A stretch of 64,000 nt of DNA from Pseudonocardia sp. CNS-004 (GCA_001942185.1 MKJV01000091.1:1-64000); one strand, 5' to 3'; counted from the first letter of the stretch, positions 1 to 10,317 are shown. A program made the numbers and translations. Notes: a model not told the origin generated them from the letters alone.

Positions 1-368
1 ATGCCGGCGCTGCGCACTCTCGCGCGGGCACGCGCCGTGCCCCGCGTGGCGGCGCTGTCGGCCCGCGTGCGGCGCGCGCTCGCGGGCGTCGGCGTCTTCC
101 TCGCGAGCGCGGCGTTCGTGGTCGTGCTCGGTGTCCTGGCCGATTCGTCCTCTGCTGTCCGGGTGGGGGAGGATGTGGTCCGCGCGCGCAGAGCACGGTC
201 GTCGTCACCGTCGACGCCGAGCGCACCGCGTGGGACGTCGCGCGGCGGCTCGTGCCGGGGGCGTCGGGGCCCGAGGTCGCGGCGGTCGCCGAGCAGATCG
301 TCACCGACAACTCGCTCGGATCGGTGCCGCTGCGTCCCGGGCAGGTGCTCAGGGTGACGTTCGGCTGA
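1..368 (+). CDS. LysM-domain membrane-anchored protein, frame broken (possibly 5' partial)
   Basis: The first about 60 codons run from position 1 and encode a basic N-terminus followed by a hydrophobic segment (GVGVFLASAAFVVVLGVLA), a single membrane anchor or uncleaved signal. The second half, read one frame back from about position 189 to a TGA at 366-368, reads as a LysM-like module: WDVARRLVPG near its start and LRPGQVLRVTFG at the end. The two halves join if one base was lost near 175-190. A short LysM protein directly ahead of nrdR is a common actinobacterial arrangement (family knowledge). Role inferred: binding to peptidoglycan at the cell surface. The true start may lie before the window. 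Confidence 0.6.
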   Translation, partial: AGAAHSRAGTRRAPRGGAVGPRAARARGRRRLPRERGVRGRARCPGRFVLCCPGGGGCGPRAQSTVVVTVDAERTAWDVARRLVPGASGPEVAAVAEQIVTDNSLGSVPLRPGQVLRVTFG

Positions 369-457
369 CGCTCCGCGGCGGTGGCGTGGTGGTCTCGCAG
401 GGTTCGTCCCGTTCGGTCGACAAAGTCGCACCGATGGGGGTGTCCTGCTTCCCATGC

Positions 458-471
458 CCCTACATGTTGTG
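458..471 (+). promoter_or_regulatory. Candidate NrdR box before nrdR
   Basis: CCCTACATGTTGTG at 458-471 matches the NrdR-box form CACTATATCTTGTG (as I recall it) at 11 of 14 positions. It sits about 60 bp before the nrdR start and just ahead of TACACT (474-479), a possible -10 element, so a bound repressor would cover the promoter. NrdR boxes usually come in pairs about 31 bp apart; I do not see a clear second box, which keeps confidence modest. It would fit autoregulation of a nrdR-nrdJ unit. Confidence 0.35.
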
Positions 472-528
472 GTTACACTCGTGTCGTTCGACAACAGGTG
501 GGGTTCTGCAGAAGGGGGGATGACGCTG

Positions 529-993
529 ATGCGTTGCCCGTTCTGCCGCCACTCGGACTGCCGGGTGATCGATTCCCGGGAGGTCGACGACGGCCAGGCC
601 ACCCGCCGCAGGAGGTCCTGCGCGGCGTGCGGCCGACGTTTCACGACGGTGGAGGAGCCGGTGCTCGCCGTCGTCAAGCGCAGCGGCGTCACCGAGCCGT
701 TCAGCCGCGAGAAGGTCGTCAGCGGGGTCCGGAGGGCCTGCCAGGGGCGGCCCGTCGACGAGGACGCGCTCCAGCAGCTCGCCCATCGTGTGGAGGAGGC
801 CGTCCGCGCGGGCGGCACCGCCGAGATCCCCAGCCACGAGGTCGGTCTCGCCATCCTCGGCCCGCTCCGCGAGCTCGACGAGGTGGCGTACCTGCGCTTC
901 GCCAGCGTCTACCGGTCCTTCTCCTCGATAGAGGACTTCGAGAAGGAGATCGCCGATCTCCGCAGACCGCCGGGCGTCGACCCGCCCGACTGA
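529..993 (+). CDS. nrdR: Transcriptional repressor NrdR
   Basis: A 154-residue protein of the normal NrdR length. It opens with MRCPFC, the first half of the zinc ribbon; the second half is CAACGRRF at about residues 31-38. The ATP-cone domain follows (LAVVKRSG through VYRSF). NrdR senses ATP/dATP and represses ribonucleotide reductase genes. I choose the ATG at 529 because the protein then starts at the canonical MRCPFC and the purine-rich GAAGGGGGG at 511-519 sits 9 nt upstream; an in-frame ATG at 520 would touch that element. The gene is intact. nrdJ, its expected target, follows 170 bp downstream on the same strand. Confidence 0.96.
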   Translation: MRCPFCRHSDCRVIDSREVDDGQATRRRRSCAACGRRFTTVEEPVLAVVKRSGVTEPFSREKVVSGVRRACQGRPVDEDALQQLAHRVEEAVRAGGTAEIPSHEVGLAILGPLRELDEVAYLRFASVYRSFSSIEDFEKEIADLRRPPGVDPPD

Positions 994-1163
994 CCGCACG
1001 CCCCGTCGTGCCGGACCGGCATCCCGCCGGGCCGGTGATCCGGCGCGCCCACCACCTGGTACCCGAACGTCTCCGAGAGCACCGCCACCGACACAACCGC
1101 CGCACCGCAGGAAGCGCGCGTCGAGGACCCCAGCCCCCGCGCCCGCGCAAGGAGAGGGAGAGC

Positions 1164-4012
1164 ATGACCGAGACCGTCGGCGCCGCATCAGGAACATCAG
1201 GACGAGGAAAGCGGGGCAGCGCGAAGGGGAAGCAGGCGGGGCTCACCGTCGAGCGCCTCTACACCACCCCGGGGGTCCACCCCTACGACGAGGTCACCTG
1301 GGAGCGCCGGGACGTCGTCATGACCAACTGGCGGGACGGCACGGTCAACTTCGAGCAGCGCGGCGTCGAGTTCCCCGACTCCTGGTCGATCAACGCCACC
1401 AACATCGTCACCAGCAAGTACTTCCGCGGTGCCGCCGGGTCGCCGCAGCGCGAGTCGAGCCTGCGGCAGCTGATCGACCGGGTGGTGGGCGTCTACCACC
1501 GTGCGGGGCTGGAGCACGGGTACTTCGCCACCGAGGAGGACGCCGAGGTCTTCGCGCAGGAGCTCACCTGGATGCTGCTGCACCAGGTGTTCAGCTTCAA
1601 CTCCCCGGTGTGGTTCAACGTGGGCACCAGCTCCCCGCAGCAGGTGAGCGCGTGCTTCATCCTCGCCGTCGACGACACGATGGAGTCGATCCTCAACTGG
1701 TACCGCGAGGAGGGCCTGATCTTCAAGGGCGGCTCCGGCGCCGGTCTCAACCTCTCCCGCATCCGCTCCTCGAAGGAGCTGCTGTCCTCCGGCGGCACGG
1801 CGTCCGGGCCGGTGTCGTTCATGCGCGGTGCCGACGCGAGCGCGGGCACCATCAAGTCGGGCGGTGCCACGCGGCGGGCGGCCAAGATGGTCGTGCTGGA
1901 CGTCGACCACCCCGACATCGAGGAGTTCGTGGCCACCAAGGCCAAGGAGGAGGCGAAGATCCGCGTCCTGCGCGACGCGGGCTTCGACATGGACCTCGGC
2001 GGCTCCGACATCACGTCGGTGCAGTACCAGAACGCCAACAACTCGGTGCGGGTCACCGACGAGTTCATGCGTGCCGTGGAGAGCGACTCGGAGTTCGGGC
2101 TGCGCGCCCGGATGACCGGTGAGGTCATCGAACGCGTCCCGGCGCGGAAGCTGTTCCGCACCATCGCGCAGGCCGCCTGGGAGTGCGCCGACCCGGGCAT
2201 GCAGTACGACGGCACGATCAACGACTGGCACACCTGCCCCGAGTCGGGCCGCATCTCCGCGTCCAACCCGTGCTCGGAGTACATGCACCTGGACAACTCC
2301 AGCTGCAACCTCGCCTCGCTGAACCTGCTGAAGTTCCTCGGCGACAACGGGCAGTTCGACGCCGCGCGCTTCCAGAAGGCCGTCGAGCTGATCATCACGG
2401 CGATGGACATCTCCATCTGCTTCGCCGACTTCCCCACCGACCCGATCGCCGACACCACCCGCAAGTTCCGCCAGCTGGGGATCGGTTACGCCAACCTCGG
2501 CGCGCTGCTGATGGCCACGGGCCACGCCTACGACTCCGAGGGCGGTCAGGCGCTCGCCGCGTCGATCACCTCGCTGATGACCGGCGCCGCCTACAAGCGC
2601 TCGGCCGAGCTGGCCGGCGTCGTCGGCACGTACGAGGGCTACGCCCGCAACGCCGAGGCCCACCAGCGGGTCATGCGCAAGCACGCCGCCGCCAACGACG
2701 ACGTGCGCACGCTGCCCGCGAGCACCCCGGTCCACAAGCTCGCCACGAAGGTCTGGCAGGAGGGCCTCGCGATCGGCGCCCGCAACGGCTGGCGCAACGC
2801 GCAGGCCTCGGTGCTCGCCCCCACCGGCACGATCGGCCTGATGATGGACTGCGACACCACCGGCATCGAACCGGACCTGGCGCTGGTCAAGTTCAAGAAG
2901 CTGGTCGGCGGCGGCTCCCTGCAGATCGTCAACCAGACGGTGCCCCGCGCGCTGGTGAAGCTGGGCTACCAGGCCGAGCAGGTCGAGGCCATCGTCGAGT
3001 ACGTCGCCGAGCACGGCCACGTCATCGACGCGCCCGGGCTCCGGCCGGAGCACTACGAGTCTTCGACTGCGCCATGGGCGAGCGGTCCATCGCCCCGATG
3101 GGCCACGTCCGGATGATGGCCGCGGTGCAGCCGTTCCTGTCCGGTGCGATCTCCAAGACGGTCAACATGCCCGAGGAAGCCACCGTCGAGGACGTCGAGA
3201 AGATCTACCTCGAGGGGTGGAAGCTCGGCCTGAAGGCACTGGCCATCTACCGCGACAACTGCAAGGTCGGCCAGCCGCTCTCGGCGGGCAAGGAGGCCAG
3301 GAAGACGGAGTCGGCCGAGGCGGCGCCGGTGGTGGTCGAGGCCCGCCCGGTGCGCAAGCGCCTGCCGAAGAAGCGTCCGAGCGAGACGGTGTCGTTCACT
3401 GTCGGCGGGGCGGAGGGCTACCTCACCGCGGGCTCGTACCCCGACAACGGCCTCGGCGAGATCTTCGTCAAGCTCGGCAAGCAGGGCTCCACGCTCGCGG
3501 GTGTGATGGACGCCTTCTCGATGTCGATCTCGGTGGGTCTGCAGTACGGCATCCCGCTGGAGTTCTACGTCTCGAAGTTCTCCAACCTGCGCTTCGAGCC
3601 CGCCGGCATGACCGACGACCCGGACGTCCGCATCGCCACGAGCGTGCTCGACTACCTGTTCCGCAGGCTCGCGCTCGACCACCTGCCCTACGAGAAGCGT
3701 GCCGAGCTGGGCATCTTCTCGGCGGACGAGCGGTCGGCGCAGGTCGCGGCCGCCGACTACGGCGCAGGCTTCGGCGAGGTCGACGTGGAGGGCCTGCGGT
3801 CGTCGGTCGACGCCGCCCCGGCGGAGGAGGTGGACACCGCCGCGAAGGCCACGTCCGCGCCTGCCGAGGTGGGCAGTTCCACCGAGCTCCTGGAGCTGCG
3901 CCTGGGCAAGGCCGCCGACGCGCCGCTGTGCATGACCTGCGGCACCAAGATGCGCCCCGCAGGCTCCTGCTACCTCTGCGAGGGCTGCGGCTCCACCAGC
4001 GGCTGCAGCTGA
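1164..4012 (+). CDS. nrdJ: Vitamin B12-dependent ribonucleotide reductase (class II), one frame break
   Basis: Adenosylcobalamin-dependent ribonucleotide reductase that makes deoxyribonucleotides without oxygen or an iron cofactor. The ATG at 1164 follows a strong GGAGAGGGAG at 1151-1160. Conserved elements include NPCSE at about residue 368, SCNLASLNL, and a C-terminal zinc-ribbon tail with CMTC and CYLCEGC that serves as the redox shuttle. The frame changes at 3059/3060: HYE is followed in the next frame by VFDCAMGERS, and restoring one G (GAGTC to GAGGTC) gives a continuous 949-residue protein of normal length. Because this enzyme is essential unless another reductase exists, the break is most likely a sequence error. 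The 994-1163 leader shows no B12-riboswitch consensus. Confidence 0.95.
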
Positions 4013-4070
4013 GAATGGGTGGAATTGCATCTGATGCAACATTGAGCATCCGAGCTCGTTGACCTGCACG

Positions 4071-4111
4071 TGAGGGAGGGAGCCGACTTCGAGGGTCGGC
4101 TCCCTCCCTCA
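4071..4111 (+). terminator. Strong hairpin after nrdJ
   Basis: A perfect 17-bp stem: TGAGGGAGGGAGCCGAC at 4071-4087 pairs with its complement at 4095-4111 around a 7-nt loop (TTCGAGG). It begins 58 bp after the nrdJ stop and no other gene reads through it. There is no T-run, as usual for actinobacterial terminators. A smaller palindrome, TTGCAT-CTG-ATGCAA (4025-4039), lies between the stop codon and this hairpin. Confidence 0.8.
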
Positions 4112-4312
4112 CTGCCATCGGCCTGCGGGGATCCCGGTCTGGGTTACCTCGCTCGTCCTGGCTTCCGGCGTGGTCCATCCGGACCGGCGCCGGCGGTGTT
4201 CGAGGCGATGCTGAACGGCTGGGCGATGCAACAGCGGACCGGTTCCTGGAGGCGTACTCGTGGGGCCGGCTGGCCGATTGCAGCTATCAGTGACTGCCAT
4301 CACACTCGCGCG

Positions 4313-4996
4313 ATGACGAACTACGTCCTCGTCCACGGTGGCATGGTCGGCGGCTGGTACTGGAGCGAGGTCGCTCAGCGACTGGAGAAGGCCGGCCACC
4401 GCGTCGAGGTGGTCGAGCAGATGCCGAGCGCCGGGCCCGATCCGGCAGTACTCGGCGACCTCGCCGCCGACGCGGAGGTCGTGAAACAGGCCGTGGAGCG
4501 ACTCGGGGAACCCGTCGTCCTCGTCGGGCACTCCTACGGCGGGATGGTCATCACCGAGCTCGCCGATCACCCTTCGGTCGCCCACAGTGTCTACCTCGCG
4601 GCGTGGTGGCCCCAGCGGGGTCAGTCGGCAATGGACATGATCGCGGCGGCACCGCTGACGTGGGTCTCACCACACGACGACGGAACGCTCAGAGCCACTG
4701 ACGACCTGGAGCAGCTCCGGCAGGCGCTGTGCGCGGACGTCGACAAGCAGCACGCCTACGCCAACCTGCGTCGGCTGGTGCCACAGTCGATCGCCAGCGC
4801 TACCACCCCCAGCACCGCCCCTGAGCGAGCTCATCCGACGACCTACATCATCTGCGAGCAGGACCAGACCAATCCCCCCGCCCGCCAGGAGCAGATGGCT
4901 GCTTCCGCCAACCACGTTCGCCGCCTGCCGTCATCGCATCAGCCCATGGCGTCGATGCCCGACGAGCTCGCCGACGTCCTCGGTCGAATTCGCTGA
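4313..4996 (+). CDS. Alpha/beta hydrolase, esterase-like
   Basis: A 227-residue single-domain alpha/beta hydrolase beginning MTNYVLVHGG. The HGG near the N-terminus is the oxyanion-hole motif and GHSYGG at about residue 69 is the nucleophile elbow with the catalytic serine. The C-terminal histidine is probably in SSHQPM. It resembles the EstC/pheophorbide-esterase-like group found as standalone genes in actinobacteria; the substrate cannot be told. The frame is intact. It lies alone, about 200 bp after the nrdJ hairpin. Sequence upstream between 4112 and 4312 holds nothing I recognise. Confidence 0.85.
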   Translation: MTNYVLVHGGMVGGWYWSEVAQRLEKAGHRVEVVEQMPSAGPDPAVLGDLAADAEVVKQAVERLGEPVVLVGHSYGGMVITELADHPSVAHSVYLAAWWPQRGQSAMDMIAAAPLTWVSPHDDGTLRATDDLEQLRQALCADVDKQHAYANLRRLVPQSIASATTPSTAPERAHPTTYIICEQDQTNPPARQEQMAASANHVRRLPSSHQPMASMPDELADVLGRIR

Positions 4997-5149
4997 AGCG
5001 CCAAAGCCCGATGCGCGGACCGCTCGGCAACCGGTCGCGGCCGGCTTGCCTACCCCGACCATCGCGGCCGCGCCGACATTTGCCGCCGTCGACCGGCCAC
5101 CTGATGAGGGGCGGCATCGCCCGTGTGGGTCCCGGGCCGGCGGGCGACT

Positions 5150-5374
5150 GTGCCGGAGCATGCCGGGGCTGAGCTCGCCGGGTACGACGACCGCATCGTT
5201 CCGGTCACCAGCGATGTGGCCGAGGCCTGAGGGCGGCTCAACGTCCCGGATCCGGTGCCGGTCATCAACGGGTTGCTCGCGGCCACCGCGTTGGTGCGTG
5301 GGTGGACCCTGGTCACTCGCAACGGACAGGACGTCGCGACGACGGGGGTCGATCTGTTGGATCCGTTCGCGTAA
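5150..5374 (+). pseudogene. Degenerate VapC-type PIN-domain toxin (C-terminal part)
   Basis: The frame starting GTG at 5150 reads into YDDRIVPVTSDVAEA, then TGA at 5228-5230, then GRLNVPDPVPVINGLLAATA and RGWTLVTRN, ending DLLDPFA before TAA. This matches the C-terminal half of VapC PIN toxins, where the stop position normally carries the Trp of the AWGRL motif; TGG to TGA explains it. The N-terminal third with the first catalytic Asp is missing and no VapB-like antitoxin is recognisable in 5000-5150. Family assignment is by eye. Functionally this should be a dead toxin-antitoxin relic. Confidence 0.6.
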
Positions 5375-5447
5375 GGGCCCGCCTCTCACCTGTGCAAAGC
5401 ACCACACCTGCGTGCGCCCGCGGCGGCGCGACGTAGCGTGTCGGAAC

Positions 5448-6504
5448 ATGTCGGGAGGACCACGCGTGATCGTCGACGATGACCCGGCGGGTGACTGGAC
5501 GGTGCCCGGTGTGTACCGGTGTGCGCCGGGCGTGTACCGCATCCCGCTCCCGCTGCCGAACGACGGGCTGCGGGCGTCAACGTCTACGCGCTCGCCGACG
5601 GTGACGGGCTGACGCTGGTGGACGCCGGGTGGGCGCTGGCGGAGTCGAGGGAGACCCTCGCCACGGCGCTCGCCGCGCTCGGCGCGGGGCTCCCGGACGT
5701 GCGCCGGTTCCTCGTCACCCACATCCACCGCGACCACTACACGCAGGCGGTGGTGCTGCGGCGGGAGTTCGGCATGCGGGTGGCGCTCGGGCGCGGTGAG
5801 CGGCCCGGGCTCGACGTGCTGAGCCGGACGCGACCCGGGCGGCGTCACCACCGTGAGCAGTTGCTGCGCCTGGGCGCGCGCGAGATCGTGCGCGAGCTGG
5901 ACCGCCGTCCCACGCCGTCGGACGACCCGTCCGAGTACGAATACCCCGACGACTGGGTCGACGACGGGGCGCAGATCGTGGTGGGGGAGGGGTCGCCCGA
6001 CCGGCGGGTGCTGGAGGCGGTCGCGACGCCGGGACACACCCGCGGCCACGTCGTGTACGCCGATCCGGCGGGCGAGTTGCTGTTCGCCGGCGACCACGTG
6101 CTGCCGCGGATCACGCCGTCGCTCGGGCTGGAGCCGGCGCCGGGCGCGAGCCGCTCGCGGACTTCCTCACCTCGCTCGAGCTCGTGCGCTCCCGCCCGGA
6201 CGCGATGCTGCTGGGCGCGCACGGGCCGACGGGTATGCGGGTGCACCAGCGGGTCGACGAGCTGATCGCCCACCACGAGAAGCGGCTCGACACCACCCTC
6301 GCCGCCGTGCAGGACGGGCACTCGACGGCGTACGAGGTGGCGGGCGCGCTGCTGTGGACGCGGCGGGACACGCCGTTCGGCGGCCTCGACACGTTCAACC
6401 GGATGCTCGCCACCATCGAGACCGGCGCACACCTCGAGGTGCTCGCCGAGCGGGGGCTGGTGACGGCGGAGGACCAGACCGGCGTCCGGCGCTACACATC
6501 GTGA
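5448..6504 (+). CDS. MBL-fold metallo-hydrolase, two frame breaks
   Basis: A metallo-beta-lactamase-fold hydrolase of about 352 residues. The metal motif THIHRDH is complete at about residues 88-94, followed by the later ligands in TPGHTRGH and FAGDHVLP. A C-terminal helical region (ELIAHHEKRLDTTLAAVQDG) resembles the LACTB2-like winged tail. Two single-base losses are needed to read it through: at 5576/5577 (GCGTC for GCGGTC, restoring VNVYALADG) and near 6151 (AGCCGC for AGCCCGC, restoring PLADFLTSLELV). The start is the ATG at 5448. The substrate is unknown; the fold covers thioesters, lactones and nucleic acids. Confidence 0.85.
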
Positions 6505-6584
6505 TAACAATTCACTCTTTGTAGGGTCGAGGCGGCGATTCTGCGCCCGTCCGGTCGTACCCTTTCCGCCATGAAGAGGTGGCG

Positions 6585-7483
6585 ATGACGTCGGCTACGG
6601 GGCGGATGTACGCCCGTGCCGGTCTCGGTCTCGCCACGTGCCTGCTCGCCGTGGCGGGAGTCGTCGTCGCCACGGACGGCACGACGTTCCCCGCGCTCGA
6701 CCCGCCCACCGTGGCGCTCTCGCCGGCCGCTGCCGCTCTGGAGTGCGCCGCTGCCGGCCCGTACGAGGCGCCGCGCGGGGCAGCGTCGGGGTGCCTGCGG
6801 CGCTGCGCCTGTGTCCGGGTGCGGCCCGCACGATCACCTCAGCAGGCGCGGTGCTGGACGGCTGGGAGATCCGCGGTGGTGTCGTCGTGGACGCCCCGGA
6901 CGTCGTGGTGCGCCGTAGCCGGGTGGTCGGTGACGGCACCCAGCCGTTCGGCATCGTCACCACGGACCGGGGCTCGGTCCGCATCGAGGACGTGACGCTG
7001 GTCGGCGACTTCCCGGAGGCGGCGATCGGCGGCGACCGCTGGAGCGGGGAGCGCGTGGAGATCACCGGAGTCACCGGGGACGGTGCGCGGCTCGGTGACT
7101 CCGCGCGGCTGCGCAACAGCAGGGTGCACGACTTCGCGACGCCGCCGGAGCGGGGGGCCTCGGCGCTGGTGGTGCAGGGCAGCGGCCGGGACGTGCTCGT
7201 CGAGGACAACGAGGTCGACGTGGGCCCGGGGTCCGGCAGCGCGGTGCTGCTCGACCCGGAGGGTACCGCCGGGCGCGGCGAGGGGCCGATCACGATCCGC
7301 GGCAACGTGCTCTCCGGCGGCCGCTACACGCTCCGGGAGGACGAGCCGGGTGCGCCGTCCGACGTGCGGATCAGCGGCAACCGCTTCCGCCGCGACGCCG
7401 AGGAGGCCCCGCTGCGGGTGTCGCGGCGCGCCGTGCTGGAGGACAACAGCTACCTCGACGGCGCAGGCCTGCCCGACTGGTGA
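6585..7483 (+). CDS. Exported right-handed beta-helix protein, one frame break
   Basis: An N-terminal hydrophobic signal (LGLATCLLAVAGVVVAT) is followed by repeated short strands with alternating V/I and turns (GGVVVDAPDVVVRRSRVVG, VRIEDVTLVGD, ITIRGNVLSGG, VRISGNRF). These are the stacked coils of a pectate-lyase-like parallel beta-helix. The frame changes at about 6788-6791 in a run of G (one G lost) and then continues to TGA at 7483; the rejoined product is about 299 residues. AAGAGG at 6574-6579 supports the ATG at 6585. It is probably a secreted or wall-facing polysaccharide-binding or lyase-like protein; no catalytic residues can be assigned. Confidence 0.75.
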
Positions 7484-7634
7484 ACCCGGGGTGCGACACG
7501 CCCGGGCTGACCGTCGGGTTTGGACGTGTCGTGGTGGACCGGGCAGACTGATCACCGATAACCGAGATCGGCGGACCGACACCGCGCTCGAGGACGTAGG
7601 GGAAGACGTTCCTCGTCGACGTTGGAGGTCTGCA

Positions 7635-8123
7635 GTGGACGCACGCGGCGTGGTCTTCATCCACTCGTCGCCCAATGCGGTCTGCCCGCACGTCGAGTGG
7701 GCGATCTCCGGCGTGCTCGGCAGCAAGGTCTCGTTGCAGTGGTCTCCGCAGCCCGCCGCACCGGGGCAGTTGCGCGCCGAGTGCTGCTGGACCGCGCCGG
7801 CGGGCAGTGGTGGCGCGCTTGCCGGCGCGCTGCGGGCATGGCCGATGTTGCGGTTCGAGGTGTCCGAGGAACCGAGTCCCGGGGTCGACGGCGAGCGTTT
7901 CTGCCACGTGCCGACGCTGGGGCTGTGGACCGGGCGGACCAGTGCCAACGGCGACATCGTGGTGGGGGAGGACCGGCTGCGCAGTCTCCTCGCGGAGGTG
8001 CCGGCGAGCCGCCTCGCGAGCCGGGTGAACGACCTGCTCGGGTCGGCGTGGGACGACGCGCTCGAGCCGTTCCGGCTGGCGGGTGACGGCGCCGCCGTCA
8101 CGCTCCTGCACCAGGTCGGGTAA
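7635..8123 (+). CDS. DUF3145 family protein
   Basis: A 162-residue protein beginning VDARGVVFIHSSPNAVCPHV, characteristic of the actinobacterial DUF3145 family. The GTG at 7635 is preceded by TTGGAGGTC at 7622-7630. The gene is intact and monocistronic. The family is conserved across actinobacteria and has no assigned function. The conserved HSSP and WAISGVLG segments are present and the sequence is complete through LLHQVG. Confidence 0.85.
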   Translation: MDARGVVFIHSSPNAVCPHVEWAISGVLGSKVSLQWSPQPAAPGQLRAECCWTAPAGSGGALAGALRAWPMLRFEVSEEPSPGVDGERFCHVPTLGLWTGRTSANGDIVVGEDRLRSLLAEVPASRLASRVNDLLGSAWDDALEPFRLAGDGAAVTLLHQVG

Positions 8124-8248
8124 CGATACGGAGGTTCACCCGGACATACCGCTCGTTCCGCCCTTCGGAGTACCTGGCTGGTCCGTACGGTCGCCTCGAT
8201 CGCGGGCGGGGCGATCCCCCGCCGGACCTTCGGCGGAAAGGGGCAGCG

Positions 8249-9711
8249 GTGACGGACACCGCGCGGCCGGCCGGCACACCCGGCCGGACCGTTCTGGGGC
8301 ACCCGATCGGGCTCACCAACCTGTTCGGAGTGGAGCTGTGGGAGCGCTTCTCCTTCTACGGGATGCTGCTCATCCTGGGCTACTACCTGTACTACAGCCT
8401 GGACCAGGGCGGGATCGGCCTGCCGCAGGCCACCGCGACGGGCATCGTCGGCGCTACGGCGGCACCGTGTACCTGAGCACCGTGCTGGGCGGCTGGCTCG
8501 CCGACCGCGTGCTCGGCATGGAACGCATGGTCTTCTACGGCGGCGTCGTCGTGATGCTGGGGCACCTGGCGCTGGCGGTGCTGCCGGGGCTGTCGGGTGT
8601 CGCGGTCGGCCTCGTGCTGGTGGCGCTGGGCAGCGGTGCGCTGAAGGCCAACGCGTCCTCGCTCCTCGGCACGTTGTACGCGAAGGGCGACCCGCGCGCC
8701 GACGGCGGGTTCACGCTGTTCTACCTGGGGATCAACCTCGGTGCGTTCGTGGGCCCGATCGTCACCGGCCTGCTGCAGACCTCCGCGGGCTTCCACGTCG
8801 GCTTCGGCGCAGCGGCCGTCGGGATGGCGCTCGGCCTCGCCCAGTACGTGGCGTTCCGGCGCAACCTGGGCGCCGCGGGCCGCAGCGCGCCCAACCCGCT
8901 GCCGCCCTCCGCGGTGCCGAAGGCGGTCGGGATCGGGGTCGCGATCGTCGCCGTGATCGCGGTGGTGGCGCTCACCGGGTCGGTGACGCTCGCGTCGCTG
9001 CCCCGCGTGATCACCGGTGTCCTGGTGCTCGCGTCCGTGGCGTACTTCGCGACGATGTTCACCAGCCCGAAGGTGACGTCGTCCGAACGCACGAAGGTGC
9101 GCGCCTACGTCCCGCTGTTCATCGCGAACGCCGCGTTCTGGTCGCTGTTCCAGCAGATCTTCACGGTGCTCGCGGTGTACTCCGACGAGCGGATGGACTG
9201 GAACATCTTCGGCTGGACCGCACCGTCGTCGTGGATCGGCTCGCTGGAACCCATCTGGATCATCATCCTGTCGCCGCTGTTCGCGGCCATGTGGACGCGC
9301 CTGGACCGGCGGGCGCCGTCGACACCGCGCAAGTTCGCCTACGGCGTGATCGGGATGGGCGTCGCGTTCCTGGCGTTCCTGGTCTTCGCCGGTGGTACCG
9401 GGCGGAGCACGCCCGCGCTCGCGGTGCTGCTCATCCTCGGGCTGTTCGCGGTGTCCGAGCTGATGCTGTCGCCGATCGGGCTGTCGGTGACCACGAAGCT
9501 CGCGCCGGAGTCGTTCCGCGCGCAGATGATGGCGCTGTACTTCTTCTCGGTGGGCCTCGGCACGTCGATGTCCGGCGTGCTGGCGCAGTTCTACTCGGTG
9601 GACGCCGAGTTCGCCTACTTCGGCCTGAACGGTCTGGTCGTGATCGTGGTGGGGCTGGTCCTGCTGGCGCTGACCCCGTGGATCACGCGCCACATGGAGG
9701 GGGTCCACTAG
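8249..9711 (+). CDS. POT-family proton-coupled oligopeptide transporter, one frame break
   Basis: A 12-14-helix MFS protein of the POT/PTR family, which imports di- and tripeptides with protons. The signature ELWERFSFYGM is at about residues 30-40 and the second POT motif FYLGINLGAF at about 160. The N-terminal 69 residues are in one frame and the rest in the frame one base back; restoring a C at 8453/8454 (GCTAC to GCCTAC) joins VGAYGGTVYLS. The rejoined length of 487 residues is normal. The GTG start at 8249 follows GGAAAGGGG. No linked peptidase is visible. Confidence 0.92.
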
Positions 9712-9792
9712 GCCGGGTCCCGCGGCCGTTCGGCAGACTGATCACGAGCCAGGCCGGGAGGGGGCTGCGGTGGAGGAACAGGGCGTGAGCCC

Positions 9793-10317
9793 GTGACGCG
9801 CACGGTGACGGCGGCGGTCACGATCGTTCTCGCGGTGCTGGTGGTGGCAGGCGGTGCCGTGGCCCTGGCCACGCGCGACGGCGCCGACCCGCCCGACCTG
9901 CCCGACGACGGCGCGGGGTCGAGCGAGGTGGAACTCTCCCCGGCCGCGTCCGACGACCCGGACGCCGACGCGGTGCGCGAACAGCTGCAGCGCCACTACG
10001 ACGCGATCAACGAGCGGGAGTACGCCGCGTGGCAGGCCACCGTGGTGCCTGCGCGGGCCGACGCGCTGGGCGAGGACGAGTGGCAGAAGGCCTACGCCAG
10101 CACGCGTGACGGTTCGATCAGGGTGGAGCGGATCGATCCCGGACCCGACGGCGGGCTGCTGGTGCGGGTGCGGTTCATCAGCACGCAGGCCGTGGAGGAC
10201 GCACCGTCGGACCTGCCCGCCGGGCGCATCTGCTGGCGCTCCACGCTCCCCATGCGCGGAACGCCGCCCCTGATCGAGGTGACCGGGGGCGGCAGTTCCG
10301 CGCGGGAGGCCTGCTAG
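9793..10317 (+). CDS. Membrane-anchored hypothetical protein, NTF2-like
   Basis: A 174-residue protein with one N-terminal transmembrane helix (residues 5-26, VTAAVTIVLAVLVVAGGAVA), an acidic proline-rich linker (about 30-50) and a C-terminal domain with the pattern of an NTF2/SnoaL-like cone: REQLQRHYDAINEREYAAW followed by strands LLVRVRFISTQAV. Small mycobacterial and pseudonocardial proteins of this type are usually extracytoplasmic and of unknown role. The frame is intact. The GTG start lies 12 nt after GGAGGAACA, a long spacing, so the start is moderately sure. Confidence 0.65.
   Translation: MTRTVTAAVTIVLAVLVVAGGAVALATRDGADPPDLPDDGAGSSEVELSPAASDDPDADAVREQLQRHYDAINEREYAAWQATVVPARADALGEDEWQKAYASTRDGSIRVERIDPGPDGGLLVRVRFISTQAVEDAPSDLPAGRICWRSTLPMRGTPPLIEVTGGGSSAREAC

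Noticed and set aside
994..1163. Cobalamin riboswitch before nrdJ
   Set aside because: The B12-box consensus (GCCACTG) and a stable paired leader are not seen in this 170-bp gap.
1197..3053. Very long open frames antisense to nrdJ (and similarly 58369-61380 antisense to the Ugp-like operon)
   Set aside because: They are mirror frames produced by high GC at third codon positions; their translations are rich in Arg, Gly, Ala and low-complexity stretches and show no conserved motifs, while the opposite strand encodes clear families.
3057..3062. Programmed ribosomal frameshift in nrdJ and other genes
   Set aside because: No slippery heptamer or downstream structure is evident, the changes occur in many unrelated genes, and most are repaired by restoring one base to a short run. 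Sequence error is simpler.
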